64,000 nt of DNA from Blattabacterium sp. (Nauphoeta cinerea) (GCF_000471965.1 NC_022550.1:62001-126000), one strand, 5' to 3'. Positions 31,326 through 41,405 are shown, numbered from the stretch's first letter. Translations and numbers: made by a program. Notes: a model not told the origin generated them from the sequence alone.

Positions 31326-33458
31326 ATGAATTTTTTAGAAAAAATCAGAAAAAATACATGGTTAGTTTTCTTTTTTATAAGCATATCTTTGATATTTTTT
31401 GTATTAGATCCTAATATGATCCTAAAATTTTTTACTGAAAATTCCACTATTATTGGAAAAGTAAATGGAGATAACATTCTTATAAAAGAATACGTTGATT
31501 GTTTTCAATTTCTGAAACGATTTCGGGAAAATGAACCGGATCATTATTTAAAGAATGATGCTTGGAAATTATTAGTTCATGAAAAAGTTTTAAATCAAGA
31601 AGCTAAAAAATTAGGAATACAAAGCACAAAAATAGATTTTTGGAAAGCAATAGAAAAGCAATCAATATATAGTAAAATTATTGATTTTCAAAATGATCAA
31701 GGAAAAATGAATATGAAAAAATTTAAATTGTATTTAAAAAATTTGGAAAAATTACCTTCGCATTTAACTCCTCAAGTAGAAGAAGAAAAAAATATTTGGT
31801 CTTATGAAAAAAAGAGTATTTCAAAAAGAATTGTTGCAAAAAAATATGTAGAAATGTTGATGTATGGATTCAATACATCTTTTGTAGAAGCTAAATTGAA
31901 CTATAAAGATAAAAATTTATTTTCCATAATTGATTATATATTTTTTCCTTATTCAGAAATAGAAAAAAAATATTATAAAATAAAAAGTCATGAAATCCAT
32001 GATTTCATTCAAAAAAACAAATTTCTTTATAAGAAAGAAAATTTAAGAAATCTTAGTTTTGTAGTTTTTCGTTCTTATCCATCATTGGATGATGAAAAAA
32101 ATATGGATTTCAAAATGAAAAAATTATTTCAAAAATTTAAATTTTCCAATCATAATTCTATAATTGTTTCTAATCAATCTGAAAAACCTTTTGATTCTAA
32201 TTTTTATTTAAAAAAAAATCTTCCTGTTGCTTTGCAACATTTTGTGGATAATCACGATCAAGTGGGAAATATGTTTGGCCCTGTTAAAGAAAATAATGTT
32301 TATATTATGGCTAAACTAACTGGAAAAAAAATGATATATCATTCTGTTTTATCCAGTCATATATTGATTTCTCATAAAGATTCTGTACGTTTTTACAAAA
32401 ATAGAACGAAGAAAGATGCTGAAAAAATAGCAAAAAAAATATATGGGATTGTTACAAAAAATCCTAATCAGTTTCATTCATTAATCATAAAAAAATCTGA
32501 TGATATCAGGAATGCGAAAAAAAATAAAGGAAATTTAGGATGGATAAAATATGATGATCAAAATGAAATATTTAAGGAAAATAAGGGTAGATTTGATTTT
32601 TTTTCTTCAAAAAATAAAAAAGGAACAATAGGTTTAGCTGAAACCAAATTTGGATATCACATTATTAGAATTGACAATGTAAAAGATATAAAACCTGTTT
32701 ATCAATTCGCTGTAATAATAAAAACACTTATTCCATCAAAAAAAACGGAAGATCTCCTTTATCAAAAAATTATTCAATTTTTGAAGGAAAATAAGAATTC
32801 AAGTTTGAATGAATTTATCAATAATGCGAGGAAAAAAAGATATGAAACTATTTTTTTAAAAGAAATAAAAAGTTTTCAATGGAATATTGACGATTTAAAT
32901 ACCGAATTAGATAAAGAAATTATAAATTGGTCTTATGAAAAAAACAGAAAAGAGGGAGACACTAAGATTTTTTACACTTCAAATAAGGATTATATCATAG
33001 TATTTTTATCTAAAATTCAAAAAAAAGGATATCCTATTGAAGAAATAAAAAATAATATAATCCCTTTACTCATCAATAAAAAAATTGATCACTATTTATC
33101 TAGTATAATCAACAATAAATATGAAAGTTTGGAAAAAATTGCTTTACGTTTTTCTAGAAAAATAAATAAATATCATAAAATCAATTTTTATCAGTCTATG
33201 ATTGAAAATTATCAAGAACCTAAAGTAGTGGGATATGCCTTTTCCTCAAAATTACATAAAACTTCTAAACCAATATTAGGAGAAAAAGGGATTTTTTTCA
33301 TAAGACCACTAAAACGTTTTAATACATCTAAAAAAATTTCTTATTTTTCTTCTGAAATGGAATCTTTAAATATAAATTTAAGAAAAAATGTTTTAGAAAA
33401 AATAGGAGATGTATTAATTGAAAAATCTAATATTAAAGACTATAGAAAAAACATATAA
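31326..33458 (+). CDS. ppiD: PpiD/SurA-type peptidyl-prolyl isomerase
   Basis: 710 residues. One N-terminal membrane helix (WLVFFFISISLIFFVLDP, residues 12-30) anchors a periplasmic chaperone. A SurA-N-like domain follows (GKVNGDNILIKEYVDCFQF, LVHEKVLNQEAKKLGI). A parvulin domain lies near residues 340-460 (SSHILISHKD, GNLGWIKYDD, GLAETKFGYHIIRI). Together with bamA and ompH it makes a set for outer membrane protein folding. ATG at 31326, 1 base after the previous stop. It ends directly against the tatA stop on the other strand with no spacer. Confidence 0.9.
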   Translation: MNFLEKIRKNTWLVFFFISISLIFFVLDPNMILKFFTENSTIIGKVNGDNILIKEYVDCFQFLKRFRENEPDHYLKNDAWKLLVHEKVLNQEAKKLGIQSTKIDFWKAIEKQSIYSKIIDFQNDQGKMNMKKFKLYLKNLEKLPSHLTPQVEEEKNIWSYEKKSISKRIVAKKYVEMLMYGFNTSFVEAKLNYKDKNLFSIIDYIFFPYSEIEKKYYKIKSHEIHDFIQKNKFLYKKENLRNLSFVVFRSYPSLDDEKNMDFKMKKLFQKFKFSNHNSIIVSNQSEKPFDSNFYLKKNLPVALQHFVDNHDQVGNMFGPVKENNVYIMAKLTGKKMIYHSVLSSHILISHKDSVRFYKNRTKKDAEKIAKKIYGIVTKNPNQFHSLIIKKSDDIRNAKKNKGNLGWIKYDDQNEIFKENKGRFDFFSSKNKKGTIGLAETKFGYHIIRIDNVKDIKPVYQFAVIIKTLIPSKKTEDLLYQKIIQFLKENKNSSLNEFINNARKKRYETIFLKEIKSFQWNIDDLNTELDKEIINWSYEKNRKEGDTKIFYTSNKDYIIVFLSKIQKKGYPIEEIKNNIIPLLINKKIDHYLSSIINNKYESLEKIALRFSRKINKYHKINFYQSMIENYQEPKVVGYAFSSKLHKTSKPILGEKGIFFIRPLKRFNTSKKISYFSSEMESLNINLRKNVLEKIGDVLIEKSNIKDYRKNI

Positions 33459-33716
33459 TTAATTATTTCGTTTTATAGAATAAGGAGGTATGTATTTTTT
33501 TTCTTTATGATTATGATTGTCTTTTTTTTTTATAGATTGATCAATATTATTTTTAATAATCTCATTTTTAATTTTTGTTTTGGCATTTTTTAAATATCGG
33601 ATTCCTTCTCCTAATCCACGAGCTATATCTGGTATTTTTTTAGGGCCAAAAACAAGTATAGCTATAAAAATGATAAAAAAACTTTCTTCTATACTAATAA
33701 ATAAAAAATTACTCAT
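33459..33716 (-). CDS. tatA: Twin-arginine translocase subunit TatA/TatE
   Basis: 85 residues: one membrane helix (SFFIIFIAILVFG, about 11-23), the hinge FGPKKIPDIARGLGEG and an amphipathic helix, then a Lys/Asn-rich tail. TatA forms the pore for folded proteins in the inner membrane. TatC is not in this window, so completeness of the system cannot be judged here. The ATG overlaps the secF stop by 4 bases, placing tatA at the end of a secD-secF-tatA transcription unit. Confidence 0.92.
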   Translation of the reverse strand: MSNFLFISIEESFFIIFIAILVFGPKKIPDIARGLGEGIRYLKNAKTKIKNEIIKNNIDQSIKKKDNHNHKEKKYIPPYSIKRNN

Positions 33717-34684
33717 TTTTTCATATTTTTTTTACAAAAATCATATACTATAGATGGAGCTATAAATATAGAGGAATAAGTTCCAACACTGATTCCAATA
33801 AATAAAGCTAACATAAAACTATGAAGAACTTTTCCTCCAAATAAGAAAATAATAGAAATTACTAATAAAGTAATAAAAGAAGTATTTATAGTTCTGGTAA
33901 TAGAACTACAAATTCCTTGATTTATAGTTTCTTTCATCATGAAAGATGTTGTTTTTGAAATTTGTCTAATTTTATCATAAACTATTACAGTATCATTTAT
34001 GGAATAACCTATAATTGTTAATAAAGCAGCTATAAAAGTTTGATCTATTTCTAGAATAGGAAATTTTTCGTGAAAAAAAGAAAATATTCCAAGTACAATA
34101 ATTGAATCATGAATTAAAGAGATTACTGCTCCTAATCCAAATTGCCATTTTTTAAATCTTATAAAGATATATGTAAAAATTCCTATTAAAGAAATAATTA
34201 TGGAAATAAAAGATTTATAAATCATGTTTCTAGCTACTAAAGGCCCCACTTTCTCGATAGATAAAATACCTAATGATTTGTTTTTTTTTATATTTTTAAA
34301 TTCATAAAAATTTATAGGTAAAAAGCCTTTTAAAGCTGTAAACATTTTTTTTAAAATCATTTCGTCTACTTGGTTGTTTTCTTTATATATTTTATATTTA
34401 GTAACTATTTTAAGTTGATTTTCGTCTCCGAATGTTTGGACCCTAGGGTAAGAAGGTTTTCCATTTTCTGTAAATGTTTTTGATAAAATTTCTGAAATTT
34501 TTTCGGGAAGCATTTTACGATCAAAAAGAATTACATAAGAACGACCTCCAACAAAATCTAACCCAAAATTAAATCCTTTTGATAAAAAGGATAATATACT
34601 GATAATAATAATTATACAAGAAATTATATAGACCCATTTTCTTTTAGATAAAAAATCGTATTGTATATTTTTAATTTTATTCAA
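33713..34684 (-). CDS. secF: SecF part of the SecDF translocase accessory protein
   Basis: About 323 residues from a TTG at 34684. The protein has the SecF signature GLDFVGGRSYVILFD after the first membrane helix and five further membrane segments (residues about 155-315) with ALLTIIGYSINDTVIVYDKIR. In Bacteroidota SecD and SecF are normally one fused protein. Upstream of the TTG the frame remains open (KKILIPVLNKIKN) into the A8 run at 34699-34706, and one added A there would fuse it to SecD. So either secF is translated separately from a weak TTG without a visible ribosome binding site, or the fused protein is made by slippage. Confidence 0.92.
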   Translation of the reverse strand: MNKIKNIQYDFLSKRKWVYIISCIIIIISILSFLSKGFNFGLDFVGGRSYVILFDRKMLPEKISEILSKTFTENGKPSYPRVQTFGDENQLKIVTKYKIYKENNQVDEMILKKMFTALKGFLPINFYEFKNIKKNKSLGILSIEKVGPLVARNMIYKSFISIIISLIGIFTYIFIRFKKWQFGLGAVISLIHDSIIVLGIFSFFHEKFPILEIDQTFIAALLTIIGYSINDTVIVYDKIRQISKTTSFMMKETINQGICSSITRTINTSFITLLVISIIFLFGGKVLHSFMLALFIGISVGTYSSIFIAPSIVYDFCKKNMKK

Positions 34685-34692
34685 AACAGGAA

Positions 34693-36471
34693 TTAATATT
34701 TTTTTTCTAAAAAAAATTTTTTATATTTTTTTAAATGCCATTCTAAAAATAATCTTCCTAAACAAGTGGAAGTAAACATAGATATCACAATTCCAATAAT
34801 TAAGGTAGTAGAAAAACCTCGTATAGGTCCGATTCCAAAGTAAAATAAAATGATTCCGCATAATAAAGTAGTGATTTGTCCATCTATAATAGATGATAAA
34901 GCTCCCTGTAATGAGTAACTATTATTAATAGATGTTAAAATAAAAACTTTATTTTTTATATTTTCTTTAATCTTTTCATAAATCAGAATACTAGCATCCA
35001 TTGACATTGCTAATGTTAATATAATTCCTGCAATACCAGGAAAGGTCAATACTGCATTCATAGAAATAAGAATCCCTAAAATAAATATTATATTAAAAAA
35101 TAGGACAACGCCAGCATATAATCCTGGAATAGAGTAGTAAAAAAACATCCAAATAAATATAAAAAATAAGGCGATTAAAAAAGATATAACTCCCCTTCGA
35201 ATAGATTCTTTCCCTAAATAAGGACCTATCACATCTGTTTGAACAACTCTTATAGATGTAGGTAATTCCCCGGTATTCAATATATTAATTAAGTCATTGG
35301 ATTCTTGTATTGAAAAATTTCCATATATTTGAGACATTCCATTTGAAATGATTGATTTTACTACAGGAACTGCATATACTAAATTATCAAGCACTATTGC
35401 TACACTTTTTCCCATATTTTTTTCTGTAAATCTTTTCCACTTTTTAGATCCTTCTTCATTCATTTTTATATTTATAGATATTTCATTTAAAGGACTAAAA
35501 GATTTGTAGGCATGAGTTACCATATTTCCATTTAAAAATGTTTCTTCATCATTATCATTTATTTTAACAGCAAATAATTGTAAAAAATTATCTAAATTTT
35601 TATATCCCCACATAAATTTCACATCATGTAAATGATATGGTAAACAATTTTTTGCTCCCGTAGAATTTAAAAAATCGGAAATGATTTTTTGATATTTTAC
35701 ATGAACTAATCCAACTATATGTGAGGATTTAATAAGTGAAATATTCAAAATATCTATAATAGATTTTTTAAAATATTTTTTCTTAAAAAAATTATCTATC
35801 GTATTAAAATATGGAACAATTTCTTGAAAACTATAAGTTTCAAAAAAATTTAATTCAGCTTTTTTTTCTAAAATATTTTTTATCCTATCCATATTTTTTA
35901 TACCGGATCCGGACAATTCTATTAAAATTCGATTAGAATTTTTAATTCTTTGTATATTTGGTTGTTTGATTCCAAATCTATCTATTCTAGATCTCAAAAT
36001 ATTTTGAATAGAAATTATAGATAATTCTATTTTTTTTCTTAGAAATCTTTCTACTTCAAAATCAGAACTATTATAATGAATATCTTCTGAATTTGATTGA
36101 TTTCCAAATAAGTTTGGAGAAGATAAATTAATATTTAATTTTTTATTTTTTCTCTCTTGATTAAAAGAATTTATAAAAAATGATAAATAATCTGTATTTG
36201 GATTTTCTTTTTTTTTTTCATCTGCATTTTGCAATGCTTTTAAAAAAATAAAATTTTGAGAATTGTCAGAAAATTTTCTTAACAAATCTCTTTCAGAGAT
36301 ATCTAAAATCATACTCATTCCTCCTTTTAAATCTAATCCTAGATTTAAAGTTTTTTTATTATTTCTTTTTAAAGTATAATTTTCAATATCAATACTAGAT
36401 AATATATAATATAAACAAATTGTAGTCAGTATTATGGTTACAAAAATCGTAAAAAAGTTTCTTATACGCAT
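34693..36471 (-). CDS. secD: SecD part of the SecDF translocase accessory protein
   Basis: 592 residues. N-terminal membrane helix, then LNLGLDLKGGMSMILDI (the SecD signature), a large periplasmic domain, and five membrane helices at the end with AMSMDASILIYEKIKENI. SecDF uses the proton gradient to pull proteins through SecYEG. The frame ends at a TAA 9 bases before secF; the run of eight A on the coding strand (T at 34699-34706) just before that stop is one base short of fusing the two proteins into about 919 residues, the normal state in this phylum. Confidence 0.94.
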   Translation of the reverse strand: MRIRNFFTIFVTIILTTICLYYILSSIDIENYTLKRNNKKTLNLGLDLKGGMSMILDISERDLLRKFSDNSQNFIFLKALQNADEKKKENPNTDYLSFFINSFNQERKNKKLNINLSSPNLFGNQSNSEDIHYNSSDFEVERFLRKKIELSIISIQNILRSRIDRFGIKQPNIQRIKNSNRILIELSGSGIKNMDRIKNILEKKAELNFFETYSFQEIVPYFNTIDNFFKKKYFKKSIIDILNISLIKSSHIVGLVHVKYQKIISDFLNSTGAKNCLPYHLHDVKFMWGYKNLDNFLQLFAVKINDNDEETFLNGNMVTHAYKSFSPLNEISINIKMNEEGSKKWKRFTEKNMGKSVAIVLDNLVYAVPVVKSIISNGMSQIYGNFSIQESNDLINILNTGELPTSIRVVQTDVIGPYLGKESIRRGVISFLIALFFIFIWMFFYYSIPGLYAGVVLFFNIIFILGILISMNAVLTFPGIAGIILTLAMSMDASILIYEKIKENIKNKVFILTSINNSYSLQGALSSIIDGQITTLLCGIILFYFGIGPIRGFSTTLIIGIVISMFTSTCLGRLFLEWHLKKYKKFFLEKKY

Positions 36472-36579
36472 TTTATTTTATCGATTTGCATAAATAAAAT
36501 AAATAATTATGAAATATTATTTTATTAATTAAAAAATTTTTATGTCTATCTTTATTCTTTTTGGGATTAAGAAAATTAA

Positions 36580-38409
36580 ATGAATGCACTTAAAAAAATT
36601 TTGTCTTATTCAAAACCTTACAAACATCATTATGTCTTTAACATATTATGTAATTTTTTATACTCCTTATTTTCAGTTATATCTATAATATCTATTTCGC
36701 CTGTATTGAGTATTTTACTTCAATCTTCTAAATACAAAAATAAAACAACATTTTTGAATTCTTTCAATGTATCTTTTGACTTCATTATGAAATATTTTCA
36801 TAATTATATCAAGATACTATCAGATAAATATGGAAAGATAAACACTTTAGCTATATTTTGTATTTTTATCATTTTACTTTTTTTAATTCGAAATGTTTTT
36901 CGATATTTGGCAGAATATTTCTTAATAGGAATCAAGACTTCTATAGTTCGAAATATTCGAAACGATTTTCACAAAAAAATACTTTCTTTACCTATAATTT
37001 TTTTTTCAAATAAAAAAAATGGAGATTTAATATCTAGATTATCTAATGATGTCAATGAAATAGAGATCTCTATTGTTAGTTCTTTAGCTAATTTGATGAG
37101 TTCTCCTATTATGTTTATCTTTCATTTGATCGCCTTATTTTTAATGAGTTATCAACTAACGTTATTTGCTTTTTTATTGCTCCCTTTAATGGGCGCATTT
37201 TTATCTATTATAGGAAATAGTTTAAAAAAAGATGCAAGAGGTGCTCAAAATCAATTAGGAAAATTATTTTCTGTTATAGAAGAAACTTTAAATTCTATCA
37301 AAATTATAAATATTTTCAATGCTGAAAATCAAATGCAAAAACGTTTTGAACAAGTATCTGAATATCAAAAAATACTGTCTGCTCGTGTTAATAGAAAAAA
37401 AGAATTGGCTTCTCCTATGAGCGAATTTTTAGGTTCAATTACAATGATTTTAATTATTTGGTATGGAGGGAAACTTTTTTTGGAAAAAAAGAAATGGCTC
37501 CAGAAATACTTTTTCCTTTTAGGTCTATTTTTTCAAATTATTAATCCAGCGAAAAGTTTAGTGAATTCTATATCTAATGTTCAAAAAGGAAGAGCTGCTG
37601 CAGAACGTATTGTCGAAATATTGAATACAAAATGTGTATCACACAAAAAAATTAGATATAAGTCCATTTTTCATTTTAAAAATGAAATTTCATTTCGAAA
37701 TGTTTCATTTACTTATAACAAATTAATTTTAATTCAAAATTTAAGTTTTTCTTTGAAAAAAGGAGAAACCGTAGTTTTAGTGGGAAGATCTGGCAGTGGA
37801 AAATCTACTATTGCTAATTTGTTAGCTAATTTTTATGATGTCACATCTGGAGAAATTACTGTAGATGGAACTAATATAAAATATTTAAAAATTAAAGATT
37901 ATAGAAAATTATTAGGGATCGTCACTCAAGAACCAGTTCTTTTTAATGACTCTGTTTTCAATAATATAACATTAGGAGCAGAAAGAAAAATATCTATAAA
38001 TTCTGTCATACAAGCAGCTAAAATTGCCAATGCACATTGTTTTATCAAAAAACTTCCAAAAGGATATGACACAATTATAGGATATAATGGAAATAAATTA
38101 TCATTAGGACAAAAACAAAGAATTAGCATAGCTAGAGCTGTATTTAAAGATCCTCCAATTATGATTTTAGATGAAGCGACTTCTTCCTTAGATACAGAAT
38201 CAGAAATTATAGTTCAAAAAGCCTTGAATAAAATGATGAAAAATAGAACATCTCTTGTAATAGCACATAAATTATCTTCTGCCATTATACAAAATGCAGA
38301 TCATATTATTGTATTAGAAAAAGGAAAAATTATAGAACAAGGAAAACATAATACTCTAATTTTAAAAAAAGGAACTTACAGTAAATTAATTGCTCTACAA
38401 AGTTTTTAA
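36580..38409 (+). CDS. msbA: MsbA-type lipid exporter (ABC transporter)
   Basis: 609 residues: six membrane helices in the first 330 residues, then an ABC ATPase with Walker A VGRSGSGKST, Q loop TQEPVLFND, signature LSLGQKQRISIARA and Walker B IMILDEATSSLD. MsbA flips lipid A across the inner membrane, consistent with lptC nearby; a general multidrug exporter cannot be excluded. One oddity: after GGKLFLE the codons from the A7 run (37484-37490) read KKKWLQKY where the frame with one more A would give KKEMAPEI, closer to relatives; the frame is back in register by LGLFFQIINPAKS. This looks like two compensating indels. Confidence 0.9.
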   Translation: MNALKKILSYSKPYKHHYVFNILCNFLYSLFSVISIISISPVLSILLQSSKYKNKTTFLNSFNVSFDFIMKYFHNYIKILSDKYGKINTLAIFCIFIILLFLIRNVFRYLAEYFLIGIKTSIVRNIRNDFHKKILSLPIIFFSNKKNGDLISRLSNDVNEIEISIVSSLANLMSSPIMFIFHLIALFLMSYQLTLFAFLLLPLMGAFLSIIGNSLKKDARGAQNQLGKLFSVIEETLNSIKIINIFNAENQMQKRFEQVSEYQKILSARVNRKKELASPMSEFLGSITMILIIWYGGKLFLEKKKWLQKYFFLLGLFFQIINPAKSLVNSISNVQKGRAAAERIVEILNTKCVSHKKIRYKSIFHFKNEISFRNVSFTYNKLILIQNLSFSLKKGETVVLVGRSGSGKSTIANLLANFYDVTSGEITVDGTNIKYLKIKDYRKLLGIVTQEPVLFNDSVFNNITLGAERKISINSVIQAAKIANAHCFIKKLPKGYDTIIGYNGNKLSLGQKQRISIARAVFKDPPIMILDEATSSLDTESEIIVQKALNKMMKNRTSLVIAHKLSSAIIQNADHIIVLEKGKIIEQGKHNTLILKKGTYSKLIALQSF

Positions 38410-38411
38410 GA

Positions 38412-39116
38412 ATGAGTCTTGAAAAAGATATTATAGAAATCGTTCGTCATCCTATTTTATCTATTTCTATTATAGGAAATTTATTTTTAATAGAAAGTAT
38501 TTTATCTATAGATAATGCAGCTATGTTAGCCACTATGATTCTAAATCTTAAAAAAGAAGATAGAAAAAAAGCTATAAAATATGGAATTATTGGAGCTTAT
38601 TTTTTTAGAATCCTATGTCTATTATTTGCTTCTATATTAATAAAAATATGGTGGTTAAAACCATTAGGAGGAATTTATTTGATTCTTGTAGGATTAAATC
38701 ATTTCTTTTTCAAAAAAAAATCTATATCAATAAAAAATGAAAAAGTACAAAATTCTTTTTGGAAAGTAATTTTTCTTATAGAAATAATGGATTTAGCTTT
38801 TTCCATAGATAACATTTTTGCCTCTGTTGCTTTATCAGAAAATATCATATTAATTTTTTTGGGTGTATGTATAGGAATTTTATCAATGAGATTAATTGCC
38901 CAATTTTTTGTTCAACTAATGGAAAAGTTTCCAGAATTAAAACATTCTTCTTTCTTCGTGATTATTGTTCTCGGAATCAAACTCGTTTTTTTTTCAAAAA
39001 AATATGTTCCTGATTTATTTTTATTTTTATTTTCTGAAAAAGTATTTTCTTTATTGATTTTTTCAATATTTATATTTCCTTTTTTTTTGTTATGGATAAA
39101 AAAAAAAAACAAATAA
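38412..39116 (+). CDS. TerC-family membrane protein
   Basis: 234 residues, about seven membrane helices. The two copies of the family motif are FLIESILSIDNAAML (near 26-40) and IMDLAFSIDNIFASVA (near 125-140), whose Asp residues sit in the membrane and probably bind metal. TerC proteins are tied to manganese export and metal loading of secreted enzymes. It starts 2 bases after the msbA stop, so they are co-transcribed. The end lies 3 bases from the convergent pdhC stop. Confidence 0.87.
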   Translation: MSLEKDIIEIVRHPILSISIIGNLFLIESILSIDNAAMLATMILNLKKEDRKKAIKYGIIGAYFFRILCLLFASILIKIWWLKPLGGIYLILVGLNHFFFKKKSISIKNEKVQNSFWKVIFLIEIMDLAFSIDNIFASVALSENIILIFLGVCIGILSMRLIAQFFVQLMEKFPELKHSSFFVIIVLGIKLVFFSKKYVPDLFLFLFSEKVFSLLIFSIFIFPFFLLWIKKKNK

Positions 39117-39119
39117 AGA

Positions 39120-40298
39120 TTAAACTAATATAGTGATAGGATCCTCTAAAAAATTTCTAAAAGATTGAATATATTCACTTCCTTTAGCTCCATCTATAAT
39201 TCTATGATCACAAGATAATGTGATTTTCATTATATTTCCTATTTCTATTCTATGATCTCTAACAATTGGACGAATCATAATAGATCCTATAGATAATATA
39301 GACGTATTAGGTGTGTTAATAATAGAAGTAAAAGATTCTATTCCATACATTCCTAAATTTGAAACTGTGAAAGTACTATTTTCTATTTCTTCTGGTTGTA
39401 TTTTTTTTAATTTTGAACGAAGTGCTTTATCTTTAATTTCTTTAGAAATTTGTGATAATGATTTTTGATCTGCATTTTTAATAACTGGAACTATTAATCC
39501 ATCTTTTATAGATACAGCTACTCCAATATGAATATGTGGATGTATTATAATCTTTTCATCGTCCCATGACACATTCATATCAGGATGTTTTTTCAAAGAC
39601 TGGGCCACAGCTTTTATAATAATATCATTAAATGATATTTTATCTTCTGAAGAAAATTTATTATTTAAATTTTTTCTAAATTCAATTAATTTGTCCGCAT
39701 TGATTTCGCTAAACAAATAATAATGTGGAGCTGAAAATTTGGAATGACTTAAATGTTCTGCTATTTTTTTTCTCATAGAGGAATGAATCAGAAAATTTCT
39801 GTTTTCTATTTCCTTTTCCTTTGAATGATTCTTTTCATAAAACTCTATATCTCTTTTAACGATTCTTCCATATTCTCCACTTCCTTTAATACAATCTATG
39901 GAAACTCCTATTTTTTGAGCCATTTTTTTTGCTACGGGAGAGATGAATATTTTTTCGTTTTCCTTTTTTATTTTTTGAATTTTTTTAGATTCAAGTTCCA
40001 AGTTTTTTTGTTCCTGTTTTTGGGGTTGTAATTTTGAAATAATATGACTTATATCTTCCCCTTCATTTCCTATAATCGCTAACACATCATTTACGCGTGT
40101 AGTTTCTCCTTCTTTAACTCCAATAAAAAGTAAAACACCACTAATATCTATCTCAAAATCTTGAGTCGCTTTATCTGTTTCTATTTCAGCTAAAATATCT
40201 CCTTCTGAAACTTTATCTCCTACTTTTTTATTCCATTTTATTAAAGTCCCCTCTTTCATTGTATCGCTTAATTGGGGCATAGATATAATTTCTGCCAT
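39120..40298 (-). CDS. pdhC: Pyruvate dehydrogenase E2, dihydrolipoamide acetyltransferase
   Basis: Core of the pyruvate dehydrogenase complex. 392 residues: one lipoyl domain with EIETDKATQDFE (lipoyl-Lys near 43), a Gln/Glu/Lys linker, the peripheral-subunit binding domain (ISPVAKKMAQKIGVSIDCIKG) and the catalytic domain ending with SCDHRIIDGAKGSEY, where DHRxxDG is the active site. Many Bacteroidota E2 proteins have two lipoyl domains and over 500 residues, so this one is trimmed. It follows pdhA after 30 bases. The E1 beta and E3 genes are not in this window. Confidence 0.94.
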   Translation of the reverse strand: MAEIISMPQLSDTMKEGTLIKWNKKVGDKVSEGDILAEIETDKATQDFEIDISGVLLFIGVKEGETTRVNDVLAIIGNEGEDISHIISKLQPQKQEQKNLELESKKIQKIKKENEKIFISPVAKKMAQKIGVSIDCIKGSGEYGRIVKRDIEFYEKNHSKEKEIENRNFLIHSSMRKKIAEHLSHSKFSAPHYYLFSEINADKLIEFRKNLNNKFSSEDKISFNDIIIKAVAQSLKKHPDMNVSWDDEKIIIHPHIHIGVAVSIKDGLIVPVIKNADQKSLSQISKEIKDKALRSKLKKIQPEEIENSTFTVSNLGMYGIESFTSIINTPNTSILSIGSIMIRPIVRDHRIEIGNIMKITLSCDHRIIDGAKGSEYIQSFRNFLEDPITILV

Positions 40299-40328
40299 TA
40301 TGTTTTATTTTTATGTTTATTATGCATG

Positions 40329-41330
40329 TTAAGGTAAAATTTTATCTAGAAAAGGGTAATTTTTTTCGTGATAAACAACATCATACATTTCTTCTAAAGA
40401 AGGAAAATCTGAATTTTCTGCAAATTCAACACAAGATTCTACCTTTTTTTTAACTTTATTTTCTATAAAATTTAAATTTTCTATGGTTTCCCATTCATTT
40501 CGAATAATAATACTTTTTAATTTTAAAATAGGATCTTTTTTTTTGTATAAATAAACTTCTTCTTTACTACGATATAACTCAGAATCAGACATAGAATGCC
40601 CTCTATATCTATAAGTTTTAATATCTAAAAAAGTAGCCCCCTTTCCTTTTCTTGCTCTTTCTATAGCTACAGAAGCAGATTGTGCTATTTTATCTGGGGC
40701 CATTCCATCCACAGGATAGGAAGGCATTCCATAAGACATTCCTATCTTATAAATTTCCTCTATATTGCTACTTCTTTTTACAGAAGTTCCCATAGCATAT
40801 TGATTATTTTCACATACAAATACTACAGGAAGTTTCCATATCATAGCCATATTGAATGTTTCATGTAAAGATCCTTGTCTGACTGCTCCATCTCCCATAA
40901 TAGTTAAAGTTACAGCTTTTCTATTAAAATATTTATCAGCAAAAGCAATTCCAGCCCCTAACGGAATTTGCCCGCCTACAATTCCATGCCCCCCATAAAA
41001 ATGGTATTTTCTACTAAAAATATGCATAGACCCCCCCATTCCATGAGAAGTCCCTGTTTTTTTTCCTAAAAGTTCCGCCATTACTTTTTTTGGATCTACT
41101 CCCATAGAAATAGGAAGAATATGACATCTGTAAGCGGTTATCATCTTATCTTTAGATAAATCCATTGCATGAGTTAATCCAGCGGGTATTGCTTCTTGTC
41201 CATTATACAAATGTAAAAATCCTCTAATTTTTTGTTTTAAATATAGAGAACGGCATTTATCCTCAAATTTTCTCCAAAAAGACATATCTTTGAACCACTT
41301 TATGTAGATTTTAGGGCTTATTTCTTTCAT
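40329..41330 (-). CDS. pdhA: Pyruvate dehydrogenase E1 alpha
   Basis: Thiamine diphosphate-dependent decarboxylase, alpha subunit. 333 residues. YRCHILPISMGVDP, GHGIVGGQIPLGAG and the ThDP motif GDGAVRQGSLHETFNMA are present, as is YRYRGHSMSD with the regulatory-loop Ser of E1 alpha. ATG at 41330. First gene of pdhA-pdhC. The run of six C at about 41030-41036 is the longest C tract I noticed here and does not disturb the frame. Confidence 0.96.
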   Translation of the reverse strand: MKEISPKIYIKWFKDMSFWRKFEDKCRSLYLKQKIRGFLHLYNGQEAIPAGLTHAMDLSKDKMITAYRCHILPISMGVDPKKVMAELLGKKTGTSHGMGGSMHIFSRKYHFYGGHGIVGGQIPLGAGIAFADKYFNRKAVTLTIMGDGAVRQGSLHETFNMAMIWKLPVVFVCENNQYAMGTSVKRSSNIEEIYKIGMSYGMPSYPVDGMAPDKIAQSASVAIERARKGKGATFLDIKTYRYRGHSMSDSELYRSKEEVYLYKKKDPILKLKSIIIRNEWETIENLNFIENKVKKKVESCVEFAENSDFPSLEEMYDVVYHEKNYPFLDKILP

Positions 41331-41405
41331 TAAGAAAAATTTTATAAAATCATTGTATACAAATTTAATCTTTAAGATTCAATATACAAGTACAAAAAAA
41401 AGAAT

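Noticed and set aside
34900-34985. Odd loop in SecD (KVFILTSINNSYSLQG)
   Set aside because: An added A leads to an immediate stop; the present frame aligns with the family, with a variable loop.
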